Assembly (NCBI GenBank): GCA_964515945.1
Contig: CAZEWY010000087.1
Coordinates: forward strand, 1-13,506
Source of the DNA: CAYQQJ01 sp964515945
GTDB taxonomy: Bacteria > Pseudomonadota > Gammaproteobacteria > Pseudomonadales > Cellvibrionaceae
DNA length: 13,506 nucleotides
Reading direction: 5' to 3'
Made by a program: the position numbers and the translations under genes. Of the stretch, positions 1-6,057 are shown one piece after another. Numbering within the stretch: the first letter of the stretch is position 1; the number at the start of each line of letters is the position of its first letter. The notes under the pieces were generated by a model. It worked only from the letters and a program-made list of their open reading frames with translations. It was not told the DNA's origin and made no database searches.

Positions 1-171
1 AGCAAAAAATTTCTGGCACTTCCATTTGCCGTGGGCGCGTTCCTTCTGCAGCATGCACTTCAGGGCTGGTGCCCGCCAGTGTCTCTGCTTCGCCGCCGAG
101 GCGTGCGCACCCAGGCTGAGATTGAGGGGGAGCGGGCGGCATTATTGAACCTGCAGCAAAAGCTCCATTGA
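1..171 (+). CDS. DUF2892 / YgaP-like inner-membrane protein, 3' end only
   Basis: The forward frame is open from base 1 to a TGA at 169-171 and gives the last 56 residues of a protein whose start lies outside the window. It begins with a hydrophobic stretch (FLALPFAVGAFLLQHALQGW), continues with a WCPP motif, then ends in a charged tail containing GVRTQAEIEGER. From family knowledge, this order (membrane segment, WCPP, 'GVRTQxEI') is typical of the DUF2892/YgaP-like transmembrane family, small inner-membrane proteins of unclear function that are often found among stress genes. The family call rests on the C-terminal part only. A rhodanese domain, as in true YgaP, could lie upstream but cannot be seen. 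Confidence 0.72.
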   Translation, partial: SKKFLALPFAVGAFLLQHALQGWCPPVSLLRRRGVRTQAEIEGERAALLNLQQKLH

Positions 172-184
172 GTAGGTTTGTCGG

Positions 185-379
185 CTATCGGCGGCGGGGA
201 GGCAGTGCCCGTCCATGAACTCCCTTTTTCGTGGGTTGCAGGCACTGATGTTCCAGTTCGGTCAGGTTGGTTTCCGTGCGTTGGAGGCTCTTACCGGAGG
301 CTTCCTTTCGCAGACGCGATCTGTCATTCATTTCAATCCATTCATTGGTATGTCTTTCCCACTCTTTGTCATTCGCCAT
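185..379 (-). CDS. possible small charged protein, 64 aa
   Basis: This reverse frame encodes 64 residues beginning MANDKEWERHTNEWIEMNDR. It is rich in charged residues, has a short helix-prone middle (around SLQRTETNLTELEH) and a basic tail. I place the start at 379 because GGAGA lies 6-7 nt upstream on the reverse strand, a better site than that of the in-frame upstream ATG at 460. I do not recognise a family. It converges on the DUF2892 gene and diverges from the cardiolipin synthase gene. The amino-acid composition is plausible for a small soluble protein, but length and ribosome-binding site are the only support. It could be a chance frame. Confidence 0.35.
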   Translation of the reverse strand: MANDKEWERHTNEWIEMNDRSRLRKEASGKSLQRTETNLTELEHQCLQPTKKGVHGRALPPRRR

Positions 380-642
380 GGCTTTCTCCGTTATAGGTTG
401 CGCGCCTGATTCTTTGACCGCGGATGACCATGGCTGTTCATCACGGTGGCGGAGCGGCAAACGTGGCCGGGTTATAGTGTAAAACGGATGGAACAGGGTA
501 TTATCGAACCTGTTGGCGCTGCTCTTGCACTGAATCTCATGCAGGAGGGGGGAGAACGGTCAGGTACGGGTATCCGGGGGATCCTGAGCCGCTGCTGGTT
601 CGGACGGGTTGGTGAAAAACCCGCCTTGTTCTGGAGCTACAC
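380..642. other. intergenic stretch, no supported gene
   Basis: No open frame here has both a good start and a recognisable product. A TATAGT hexamer at 473-478 could be a -10 element for the downstream synthase gene, but no convincing -35 box sits 16-18 nt upstream of it. I see no strong hairpin and no repeat. Confidence 0.4.
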
Positions 643-1821
643 ATGCTGAGAAAACCTTACTTCACGACGCACAACCGCCTCGCGCTGGTTCGCAATGGCC
701 AGGAGTTTATTGATACCTGTTGCCAAATGGTGACAGGTGCCCAGCAAAAAATTCTTTTTCACACCTATGCGTTTGAGGACGACGAGGTGACGCACCCTTT
801 TGTAGAAGCCCTGATCGAAAAAGCAAAACAGGGTATTGAAGTCTTCATCATTATCGATGCCATTGGTTCCATCGAGATATCCAGTGACCTGAAAGCGCGT
901 TTTGACGAAAGTCATGTCAGATTTTCCTACTTTGCGCCGCTTTTTTCCAAGCACCTGGAAAATGTGGGTCGCCGTCTACATCAGAAAGTTCTGGTGATCG
1001 ACAATGACAAGGCTCTGGTCGGGGGCATCAATCATTGCCAGCATTTTGTTAAACCCGCCAAGGGCGAACCCTGGCTGGATTATGCCCTTCTTCTGGAGGG
1101 TGAGGAAGTTTACCGCCTGCAACGCAAGGTCCAACGCCTCTATTCCAAGTACTTCCCGAAGGATTGGCCCCGCCTCCGGCAACTGATAAAGCCAAACAAC
1201 AAGCCGCCTGAGGAGTGCCTGCTGGTGCGCGCCAACGCCAATGACTTCATGCGTTTTCACTCCGAAATTTATCAGAGCTATATCAGGGCGATACGCATGT
1301 CGAAGCGCCGTATACAGATCTTTGCCACCTATTTTCTGCCCGGCAAGAGGCTGCTTAAGGAATTGAAGCGCGCCCGCCTGCGCGGCGTGAGTATCGAACT
1401 CATCTTTGGTGCCACCTCGGATCATCCCACTGAAAGATGGTCGTCCAAGTACCTTTACAACTGGTACCTGAAAAACGATTTTTTAATTTATGAATGGGAC
1501 GAATCCATCGTCCACGGGAAATTGGCGCTGATTGATGACGAATGGCTAACGCTGGGCTCCTACAATCACAATCACCTGAGCCGCTACATCAACCTCGAAC
1601 TGAACCTGGAGGTTTCGGACAGGAACTTCGCCAGGATGATCTCTGCGGAGATTGAAGACGTCAAGAGTCACTGTCGGGTCATCAGTCAGCAATCATGGCG
1701 CCATGACACGACGCTGCTGCACTCGGCTCTGTATTTTTCGACTTACATGTTGGCCAATGTTATTACGTTGATTTCAACGATTTTCATCATCCGCAAGAAG
1801 GAGCAGAACTTTAATGACTGA
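643..1821 (+). CDS. cardiolipin synthase / phospholipase D-like protein, ClsB type
   Basis: The 392-residue protein carries two HKD phospholipase D motifs: H113-x-K115-x4-D120 followed by GGIN, and H291-x-K293-x4-D298 followed by GSYN. Each PLD half supplies one catalytic histidine. Members of this family join phosphatidyl groups to make cardiolipin at the inner membrane. It lacks the two N-terminal membrane helices of ClsA and is close in length to E. coli ClsB (about 413 aa), so ClsB-like is the best fit. An unusual point is a hydrophobic C-terminal segment at about 358-383 that ends in a basic tail (IIRKK), probably a single membrane anchor. The start is supported by GGAG at 633-636. The gene converges on the KGG gene, with a hairpin between them. 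Another PLD-family transferase or phosphodiesterase is possible. Confidence 0.9.
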   Translation: MLRKPYFTTHNRLALVRNGQEFIDTCCQMVTGAQQKILFHTYAFEDDEVTHPFVEALIEKAKQGIEVFIIIDAIGSIEISSDLKARFDESHVRFSYFAPLFSKHLENVGRRLHQKVLVIDNDKALVGGINHCQHFVKPAKGEPWLDYALLLEGEEVYRLQRKVQRLYSKYFPKDWPRLRQLIKPNNKPPEECLLVRANANDFMRFHSEIYQSYIRAIRMSKRRIQIFATYFLPGKRLLKELKRARLRGVSIELIFGATSDHPTERWSSKYLYNWYLKNDFLIYEWDESIVHGKLALIDDEWLTLGSYNHNHLSRYINLELNLEVSDRNFARMISAEIEDVKSHCRVISQQSWRHDTTLLHSALYFSTYMLANVITLISTIFIIRKKEQNFND

Positions 1822-1846
1822 AGAATCCAGGAGGTGGTGATGGTGT

Positions 1847-1878
1847 GGCAGCGGTGTCGTGGCCTGGACACCGCTGCC
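1847..1878. terminator. 12-bp perfect hairpin between convergent genes
   Basis: GGCAGCGGTGTC at 1847-1858 pairs exactly with GACACCGCTGCC at 1867-1878 across an 8-nt loop. It sits between the stop of the synthase gene (1821) and the stop of the opposing KGG gene (1888), the expected place for a shared bidirectional terminator. Neither strand has a clear T-run after the stem, so intrinsic termination is not assured. It may instead protect 3' ends. Confidence 0.5.
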
Positions 1879-1887
1879 GGGAACTCA

Positions 1888-2232
1888 TCAGTGACGTGTT
1901 TGTCCGCCTTTGCGTCCGGCTTCGCGGGCTTCTTCGGAAGTGAACTCATGTGCTTTGCCTCGGGCATGCGCTGCTTTCCCTCCCTTTTCACCAGCTCGGC
2001 GTGCTTCCTCCGAACTGAATTCATGAGCGTTGCCGCGCTGGTGCGCTATTCGCCCACCTTTTGATCCAGCTCGACGAGCTTCTTCGGAAGTGAACTCGTG
2101 CGCTTGTCCTTTCTGGTGTGCGCTTTTTCCTCCCTTGGATGAAATTTCTCGCTGCTTTTGTGCGTCCATTGCTGCGAAGCCTTGCTTGCGCGGTTTATCA
2201 GTTTCGGATCTTGGATCCCGTGGAGTTGGCAT
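1888..2232 (-). CDS. KGG-repeat stress-induced protein (Con-10/GsiB type)
   Basis: The 114-residue hydrophilic protein has four KGG motifs at residues 33-35, 58-60, 83-85 and 108-110, exactly 25 residues apart. Between them lies a near-identical unit containing AHEF(T/S)SEEAR. This is the KGG / stress-induced bacterial acidophilic repeat, known from Bacillus GsiB and fungal Con-10. Family members are induced by general stress, drying or osmotic shock and are thought to act as disordered, hydration-related protectants; the biochemical role is not settled. No signal peptide or membrane segment is seen, so it is cytosolic. The start is firm: AGGAGGT (reverse complement of 2239-2245) lies 6 nt before the ATG. 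The gene is divergent from the membrane protein/Csp pair. Confidence 0.92.
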   Translation of the reverse strand: MPTPRDPRSETDKPRKQGFAAMDAQKQREISSKGGKSAHQKGQAHEFTSEEARRAGSKGGRIAHQRGNAHEFSSEEARRAGEKGGKAAHARGKAHEFTSEEAREAGRKGGQTRH

Positions 2233-2504
2233 GATGATACCTCCTGAAGATGGCGTAAAAGACGGAAAACCAGAAAGCTGCCGCTAACTGTCACTGTAGC
2301 GTTAGCAACCGCTATGCCAGCGCGGACTCAAGTGTTCAATCAGCTATCGACGACTGACGTCAGCCAGAATTTATTTGTTTGTCACTAACTCATCCACCAA
2401 CCATTTTGAAAAAAACCATGTGAACAAATAGTGCATTGCAGCCTCAAAACGGGTGAATACTAACCTGCCGCTGCGGCAGTCATTGGAATGATTGAGGAGG
2501 ATCT
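2233..2504. promoter_or_regulatory. divergent intergenic control region
   Basis: This 272-bp region separates the reverse KGG gene from the forward membrane protein/copper-storage pair, so it must hold promoters for both. Visible elements are a perfect 10-bp palindrome CTGACGTCAG at 2354-2363, a short hairpin CTGCCG-CTG-CGGCAG at 2465-2479 in the probable leader of the forward pair, and a loose inverted repeat TATTTGTT (2372-2379) / AACAAATA (2423-2430). I could not fix -35/-10 boxes with confidence. TTGAAA at 2406-2411 has only a poor -10 match downstream. Confidence 0.4.
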
Positions 2505-2726
2505 ATGCATAGGCGGTCTGAGGAAGGTGGAAGCCGACGAGGTGGCTTTAAATTTTTCATTTTGGGTGCCGTGACAGGAGCGGCCGCGGCAGTTTTATTG
2601 CGGGAAGGGCGTCAAGTGGCCGAAAATCCTGAGAATCCTGTCAATGAAAACACGCAATTTGCCGATCCGGCCGAGAAACAATTTCCCATGGGCGTGGATC
2701 CTTTGTCCCCCAATGCGCCTGTTTGA
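2505..2726 (+). CDS. small single-helix membrane protein (YtxH-like shape)
   Basis: The product has 73 residues: a basic start (MHRRSEEGGSRRGGFK), one hydrophobic segment at about 17-33 rich in Gly and Ala (FFILGAVTGAAAAVLL), and a polar, proline-rich tail. The arrangement suggests a membrane anchor with the tail as the functional or disordered part. Its shape recalls YtxH-type small stress proteins, but I see no diagnostic motif and do not claim the family. GAGGAGG at 2494-2500 supports the start, although the spacing is short (4 nt). The copper-storage gene begins 24 nt after the stop, so the two are very probably co-transcribed. The product may therefore belong to the same stress or metal response, which is inference from position only. 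Confidence 0.7.
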   Translation: MHRRSEEGGSRRGGFKFFILGAVTGAAAAVLLREGRQVAENPENPVNENTQFADPAEKQFPMGVDPLSPNAPV

Positions 2727-2750
2727 CCTGTATGAAAAGGAGCCCTGACA

Positions 2751-3089
2751 ATGTCCCATGAAAAATACCAGTTTTGTATCGATACCTGTTACAGCTGTGC
2801 ACTCGCCTGCGACCACTGTGCAGGCGCCTGCCTGAATGAGGCCGATCCCAAAAAGATGGCGGACTGCATCAGGACGGACATCGACTGTGCGGCCATTTGC
2901 CATCTGGCCATCGGCGCCATGGCGCGAGGTGGCCCTGCGGTGGCGACTATCTGCCGACTTTGTGCTGATGTCTGCGACACCTGCGCAGAAATATGTGGCC
3001 AGTTCGACCACAAGCACTGCCAGGATTGTGCCGATGCCTGCCGGAACTGTAGTCAGGAATGCCGCAAGATGGCGGCTGAAATGGGGTGA
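2751..3089 (+). CDS. four-helix-bundle copper-storage protein (Csp / DUF326)
   Basis: The 112-residue protein contains 19 cysteines (9, 13, 16, 20, 23, 27, 39, 46, 50, 68, 71, 75, 78, 82, 90, 93, 97, 100, 104), spaced three or four residues apart along predicted helices as in CxxxCxxC. This is the pattern of the Csp family, whose four-helix bundles line their cores with Cys thiolates that bind many Cu(I) ions. There is no Tat or Sec signal, so it resembles the cytosolic Csp3 class rather than exported Csp1. The likely role is to store or detoxify Cu(I) in the cytoplasm. AAGGAG about 9 nt upstream supports the start. It follows the small membrane protein gene closely. The stop codon lies within the first heptamer of a tandem repeat array. 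Confidence 0.92.
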   Translation: MSHEKYQFCIDTCYSCALACDHCAGACLNEADPKKMADCIRTDIDCAAICHLAIGAMARGGPAVATICRLCADVCDTCAEICGQFDHKHCQDCADACRNCSQECRKMAAEMG

Positions 3090-3125
3090 TGGGTGATGGG
3101 TAACGGGTGATGAGTAATGGGATAA
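3084..3125 (+). repeat. degenerate heptamer tandem array, consensus GGGTGAT
   Basis: Six consecutive 7-bp units run from 3084 to 3125: GGGTGAT, GGGTGAT, GGGTAAC, GGGTGAT, GAGTAAT, GGGATAA. The first unit contains the TGA stop of the copper-storage gene. Because 7 is not a multiple of 3, the array puts TGA and TAA stops in all forward frames. It resembles the heptameric short tandem repeats known between genes in cyanobacteria and some proteobacteria. Confidence 0.75.
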
Positions 3126-3167
3126 GGGAAAGCGAAAAGCATAACGCTGGCGCGCCCTCTTGCCTTG

Positions 3168-3199
3168 GTTGGGTTAGCCGCGAAGCGGTGTAACCCAAC
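3168..3199. repeat. palindromic intergenic repeat (GTTGGGTTA ... TAACCCAAC)
   Basis: GTTGGGTTA at 3168-3176 pairs perfectly with TAACCCAAC at 3191-3199. An inner stem CCGC-GAA-GCGG (3178-3188) stacks on it with a small bulge. It lies between the copper-storage gene and the opposing PEBP gene. The TTGGGTTA/TAACCCAA outer arms with a GC-rich core match a REP-like dispersed repeat style seen in many proteobacteria. It could also serve as a bidirectional terminator, though it lacks a T-run. Confidence 0.6.
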
Positions 3200-3232
3200 A
3201 GATCGATCCTGCCGTAAAATATAACAGGTTAA

Positions 3233-3811
3233 CTATCTGCGATAGGTTCCCACGAAGCTCCCCGCGCCAATCACATGGCCGCGCATGGCTTCTTCCAGTT
3301 CAGCGCGATTGCTGCCGGGTTGGAGCGGCAGTTTTTCATCGAGAGCGAATACCTGAAAATGATAGTGGTGCGCATCGTCTCCCACCGGAGGGCGCGGACC
3401 AAAATACCCTGTGGTGCCCCTGTCATTCCTGCCCTGCATTGTGCCCTTGGGGTCCGTTAGCACAGGCGTTGCCGGCAGCGCCTGGCTTAAATCCCGGGCG
3501 GTTGGCGGTATGTTGTAAACCAGCCAATGCACGAATGGAAGCTCCTGTGGGGCATCGGGGTCTTCCATGACTAATGCATATGCTTGTGTTTCTTCGGGAC
3601 CGGTTTCCCATTGCACTGGTGGAGACAGGTTATCGTATTCGGCCGCATGCTTGTCGGGAATACTGTGCCCGTCGTTAAAAGCTGTTGAGCTTGCGTCAAT
3701 AGCCGGGATATCTGGAGATGTCATAGTCACGGCGAGCAGCCTCGGGACCTGCTGCCTCTGGGACTGCCTCTGGGACTGCCTCTGGGAATGGGACATGGAG
3801 TGGTGAATCAT
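3233..3811 (-). CDS. YbhB/YbcL family PEBP-like protein
   Basis: The 192-residue product has the conserved bacterial PEBP (Raf kinase inhibitor-like) pattern: FNDGHSIPDKHAAEYDNLSPPVQW at about 45-68, the ligand-pocket motif MEDPDAP at 82-88, HW at 95-96, and GTTGYFGPRPPVG at about 132-144. PEBP folds bind anionic or phospholipid-like ligands; the role of bacterial members is unknown. E. coli YbhB has about 158 residues. Most of the extra length is an N-terminal extension made of SQRQ repeats, coded by a 12-bp tandem repeat. I keep the upstream ATG at 3811 because GAGGAA lies 8 nt before it. Met30 has no well-placed ribosome-binding site but would give a canonical-length protein. No signal peptide is evident. 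Confidence 0.9.
   Translation of the reverse strand: MIHHSMSHSQRQSQRQSQRQQVPRLLAVTMTSPDIPAIDASSTAFNDGHSIPDKHAAEYDNLSPPVQWETGPEETQAYALVMEDPDAPQELPFVHWLVYNIPPTARDLSQALPATPVLTDPKGTMQGRNDRGTTGYFGPRPPVGDDAHHYHFQVFALDEKLPLQPGSNRAELEEAMRGHVIGAGSFVGTYRR
3752..3788 (-). repeat. 12-bp in-frame tandem repeat coding SQRQ
   Basis: The forward strand shows TCTGGGACTGCC at 3757-3768 and again at 3769-3780, with a partial copy at 3781-3788 and a fragment before it. On the reverse strand the repeat codes the SQRQSQRQSQRQ stretch in the N-terminal extension of the PEBP protein. A unit divisible by three keeps the frame open if copy number changes. Confidence 0.85.
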
Positions 3812-4169
3812 GGCAAGTTCCTCGGACTGGTGGGAAAGCGGACAAAAATGATGCCGTGTTTATGCCAGTGTCGATGATAATGGGAACTTTCGAAAGGTGA
3901 ACGAAAGGTGAATCATGCACATCGATTTGGGTGTTCTTATGATCTCCATCAGCGAGCTTCACCACTTTCCCATTCCTCAGGTGTAAAGCTTACCGTTTGC
4001 TTGAAAATACTATAAATACAGCATTTTCATACTGTTGCTTGGGCTGACAAGGTGTCGGTCTATTGAAACTTTGACTAAACTGTTTCGGGCTTTTTCCATG
4101 AGCTGATGGTTCGATATTTGCGTCTTCCCTCTCACAAAATCGGTCATGAAAACAGGGGAGGCTAATGTC
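3812..4169. promoter_or_regulatory. divergent intergenic region with an 11-bp tandem repeat
   Basis: The 358 bp between the reverse PEBP gene and the forward DUF7218/ligD unit should hold promoters for both. A perfect tandem duplication CGAAAGGTGAA occupies 3891-3901 and 3902-3912, about 80 bp upstream of the PEBP start; it may be a paired operator. An AT-rich stretch around 4003-4020 (TATAAATAC) could supply a -10 element for the forward genes, but no good -35 box is spaced correctly. No gene is supported here. Confidence 0.4.
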
Positions 4170-4430
4170 ATGTCACCTAAAAACAATCACGGTAGCCAGA
4201 TCAAGGATGATGAGCAGTATGAAGCTTTGCGTGACAAGGGAATGAGCAAGTCAAAAGCGGCCCGTATTGCCAACACGGATCGAAAAAAAGCCGCCAGCCG
4301 CGGTGGTCATTCGCCCACCTATGAGGACTGGTCGAAGTCGGATCTCTACCAGAAGGCAAAGGAGGTTGGCATAGGCCACCGTTCCCGAATGGATAAACCC
4401 CAGCTTATTGATGCTCTCCGGCATCATTGA
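4170..4430 (+). CDS. small Rho_N/SAP-like DUF7218-type protein next to ligD
   Basis: From ATG 4170 the product has 86 residues, with GGGGAGG at 4155-4161 as ribosome-binding site. An in-frame ATG at 4146 would add eight residues but has no site. The N-terminal half contains KDDEQYEALRDKGMSKSKAA and ARIANT; the C-terminal half reads SKSDLYQKAKEVGIGHRSRM then KPQLIDALR. That second part has the helix-turn-helix style of Rho-termination-factor N-terminal and SAP/LEM-like domains, which bind nucleic acid. From family knowledge, proteins of this type (DUF7218) often sit beside Ku/LigD end-joining genes. The stop is 26 nt before ligD, so co-transcription is likely. A DNA-binding accessory role in repair is inference. 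Confidence 0.85.
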   Translation: MSPKNNHGSQIKDDEQYEALRDKGMSKSKAARIANTDRKKAASRGGHSPTYEDWSKSDLYQKAKEVGIGHRSRMDKPQLIDALRHH

Positions 4431-4456
4431 CGGGGCACCCCTTCGAGGCGTGAATC

Positions 4457-6046
4457 ATGAGTTTGCAGACTTATAACGAGAAACGGAATTTTCGTCGAAC
4501 TGTCGAGCCGAAGGGTGTTCGGCATTCGAGCCATGGACACAGTTATTTGATTCAGAAGCATGATGCCAGTCATCTGCATTACGACTTCCGCCTGGAAATG
4601 GACGGTGTCTTGAAAAGCTGGGCCATTCCCAAGGGCCCCAGTCTCAATCCAAAGGATAAACGCCTGGCTGTTCAGACGGAGGACCACCCGCTGGATTATG
4701 GCAGTTTCGAGGGTGTCATTCCGCCGGAGAGCTATGGTGCGGGTACCGTTATGCTTTGGGACAAGGGCGAATGGGAGGCACCGTCCGACGAGAACGGCAG
4801 CCAGGCATTGAAATCAGGCAAGCTGAGTTTTGTGCTCCACGGAGAACGGCTGCACGGCCGCTGGTCCCTGGTTAAAATGAAGCCTCGAAAAGGTGGGGGG
4901 AAAGGCGCCAAGCAGCAGTGGCTGTTGATCAAAGAGCAGGACGATTATGCCTCCACGGAAAAGACTGCCACCGAGGTGTTCACCGAAAGCGTCGTCAGCC
5001 ATCGCAGCATGGACGAGATTGCCGAGGATCGAAGGCAGAGCTCCAGAAGTGGGAACGGAAAAGCCAAGGGACGCGAAAAACCCGGGATGGATAAACCCAA
5101 GGACAAGCCCAAGGATAAGCCCAAGGGCAAACCCAGGAATAACAAGAGTGAAACGCATCAGCTTGCCGGCGTGAATCTTACCAGTCCCGGTAAAATCCTT
5201 TACGAGACAATGGGCATCACTAAACAGGATCTGGCGGAATATTATGTTGGAATGGAAACCCATATCCTGCCTTATTTGACAGATCGCCCCTTGACGCTGG
5301 TGCGTTGCCCCCAAGGTCGCATGCGTCACTGCTTCTTCCAAAGGCACCTCGGCGACAGCTTCGATAAATCCGTCAAGGCCATCCGCATTCGTGAGAAAGC
5401 CGGTGAGAGCAACTATGCTTATATCAAGGACCTGCGGGGCCTGATCGGGCTGGTGCAGATGGGAACCCTGGAGATTCACACCTGGGGTAGTCGCGTGGAT
5501 GATCCCGAGAAGCCGGATACCCTCGTCTTTGATCTGGATCCCGATGAAGCCGTGGCTTGGCAAGCCGTCAAGAATGCCGCCCGGGAAATGCACGATTTTC
5601 TTGATGAGCTGGGTCTGCGGAGTTTTCTACGCACCAGTGGTGGCAAAGGTTTGCATCTGGTCGTCCCCATCACCAGACGTCACAGCTGGGATCAAGCCAA
5701 GGCTTTTTGCAAAGCCGTGGCCCAACAGATGGAGGGGCGGAATCCAGAGCTTTATGTCGCGAATGCGAGCAAAGCCAAACGCAAAAATCGCATTTTTATC
5801 GACTACTTGCGCAACGCTCGCGGCGCCACCAGCATCTGCTGCTATTCAACGCGCAGTAAGCCCCATGCACCCGTCGCCACGCCGCTGGCCTGGGCGGAAC
5901 TGGCGGACCTGGAATCGCCACAGGTATATCGGATGGATAAGATGCCGTCACGCATGCAGGGACTCGAGACGGACCCGTGGCAGGACTACCACCAGATACG
6001 TCAGAGCATTACCCGGCAGATTCAACGGCAACTGAATATGGAGTAG
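4457..6046 (+). CDS. ligD: LigD-like NHEJ enzyme with phosphoesterase and polymerase domains but no ligase domain
   Basis: The 529-residue frame is intact. Residues 1 to about 190 are the LigD 3'-phosphoesterase domain, with H35, H41, D43, R45, H77 and Y81 matching the known Pseudomonas aeruginosa LigD active site at a constant offset. Residues about 190-236 are a Lys/Pro-rich linker with KPKD repeats. Residues about 237-529 are the archaeo-eukaryotic-primase-like polymerase domain: metal-binding D359/D361 (FDLDPD), S394...H400 (SGGKGLH) and D449 (FIDYLR). The usual gammaproteobacterial order is phosphoesterase-ligase-polymerase in about 840 residues. Here no adenylation motif (KxDG) or OB-fold region is present. 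The enzyme should trim 3' ends and fill gaps at broken DNA, with another protein sealing the nick. Ku is not in the window. The start is supported by GAGG at 4445-4448. Confidence 0.93.
   Translation: MSLQTYNEKRNFRRTVEPKGVRHSSHGHSYLIQKHDASHLHYDFRLEMDGVLKSWAIPKGPSLNPKDKRLAVQTEDHPLDYGSFEGVIPPESYGAGTVMLWDKGEWEAPSDENGSQALKSGKLSFVLHGERLHGRWSLVKMKPRKGGGKGAKQQWLLIKEQDDYASTEKTATEVFTESVVSHRSMDEIAEDRRQSSRSGNGKAKGREKPGMDKPKDKPKDKPKGKPRNNKSETHQLAGVNLTSPGKILYETMGITKQDLAEYYVGMETHILPYLTDRPLTLVRCPQGRMRHCFFQRHLGDSFDKSVKAIRIREKAGESNYAYIKDLRGLIGLVQMGTLEIHTWGSRVDDPEKPDTLVFDLDPDEAVAWQAVKNAAREMHDFLDELGLRSFLRTSGGKGLHLVVPITRRHSWDQAKAFCKAVAQQMEGRNPELYVANASKAKRKNRIFIDYLRNARGATSICCYSTRSKPHAPVATPLAWAELADLESPQVYRMDKMPSRMQGLETDPWQDYHQIRQSITRQIQRQLNME
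5090..5137 (+). repeat. four 12-bp in-frame repeats coding D/G-K-P-K in the LigD linker
   Basis: Four consecutive 12-bp units start at 5090, 5102, 5114 and 5126, of the form GA(T/C)AA(A/G)CCCAAG, the last diverged to GGCAAACCCAGG. They code DKPK-DKPK-DKPK-GKPR. They lie in the linker between the phosphoesterase and polymerase domains. Confidence 0.85.
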
Positions 6047-6057
6047 CGGACACGGTG

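Noticed and set aside
2406..2434. TTGAAA with TAGTGC at 17-nt spacing as a promoter
   Set aside because: The -35 is fair but the -10 matches poorly, so it is not listed as a promoter.
3696..3965. 89-aa reverse frame beginning MVKLADGDHK
   Set aside because: It overlaps the PEBP N-terminal repeat in another frame (giving PEAVPEAVPEA) and has no homology I can see.
4005..4022. LexA-like box near CTATAAATACAG
   Set aside because: The half-sites do not fit CTGT-N8-ACAG; only the ACAG half is present at the right place, so SOS control of ligD cannot be claimed.
4814..5593. 259-aa reverse open frame
   Set aside because: It is antisense to ligD, whose domains and catalytic residues are clear; the reverse translation is a shadow frame with no family features.
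5977..6057. Extended start of the PGPGW protein inside ligD
   Set aside because: The extra 27 residues overlap the conserved end of ligD in another frame and do not resemble the family N-terminus.
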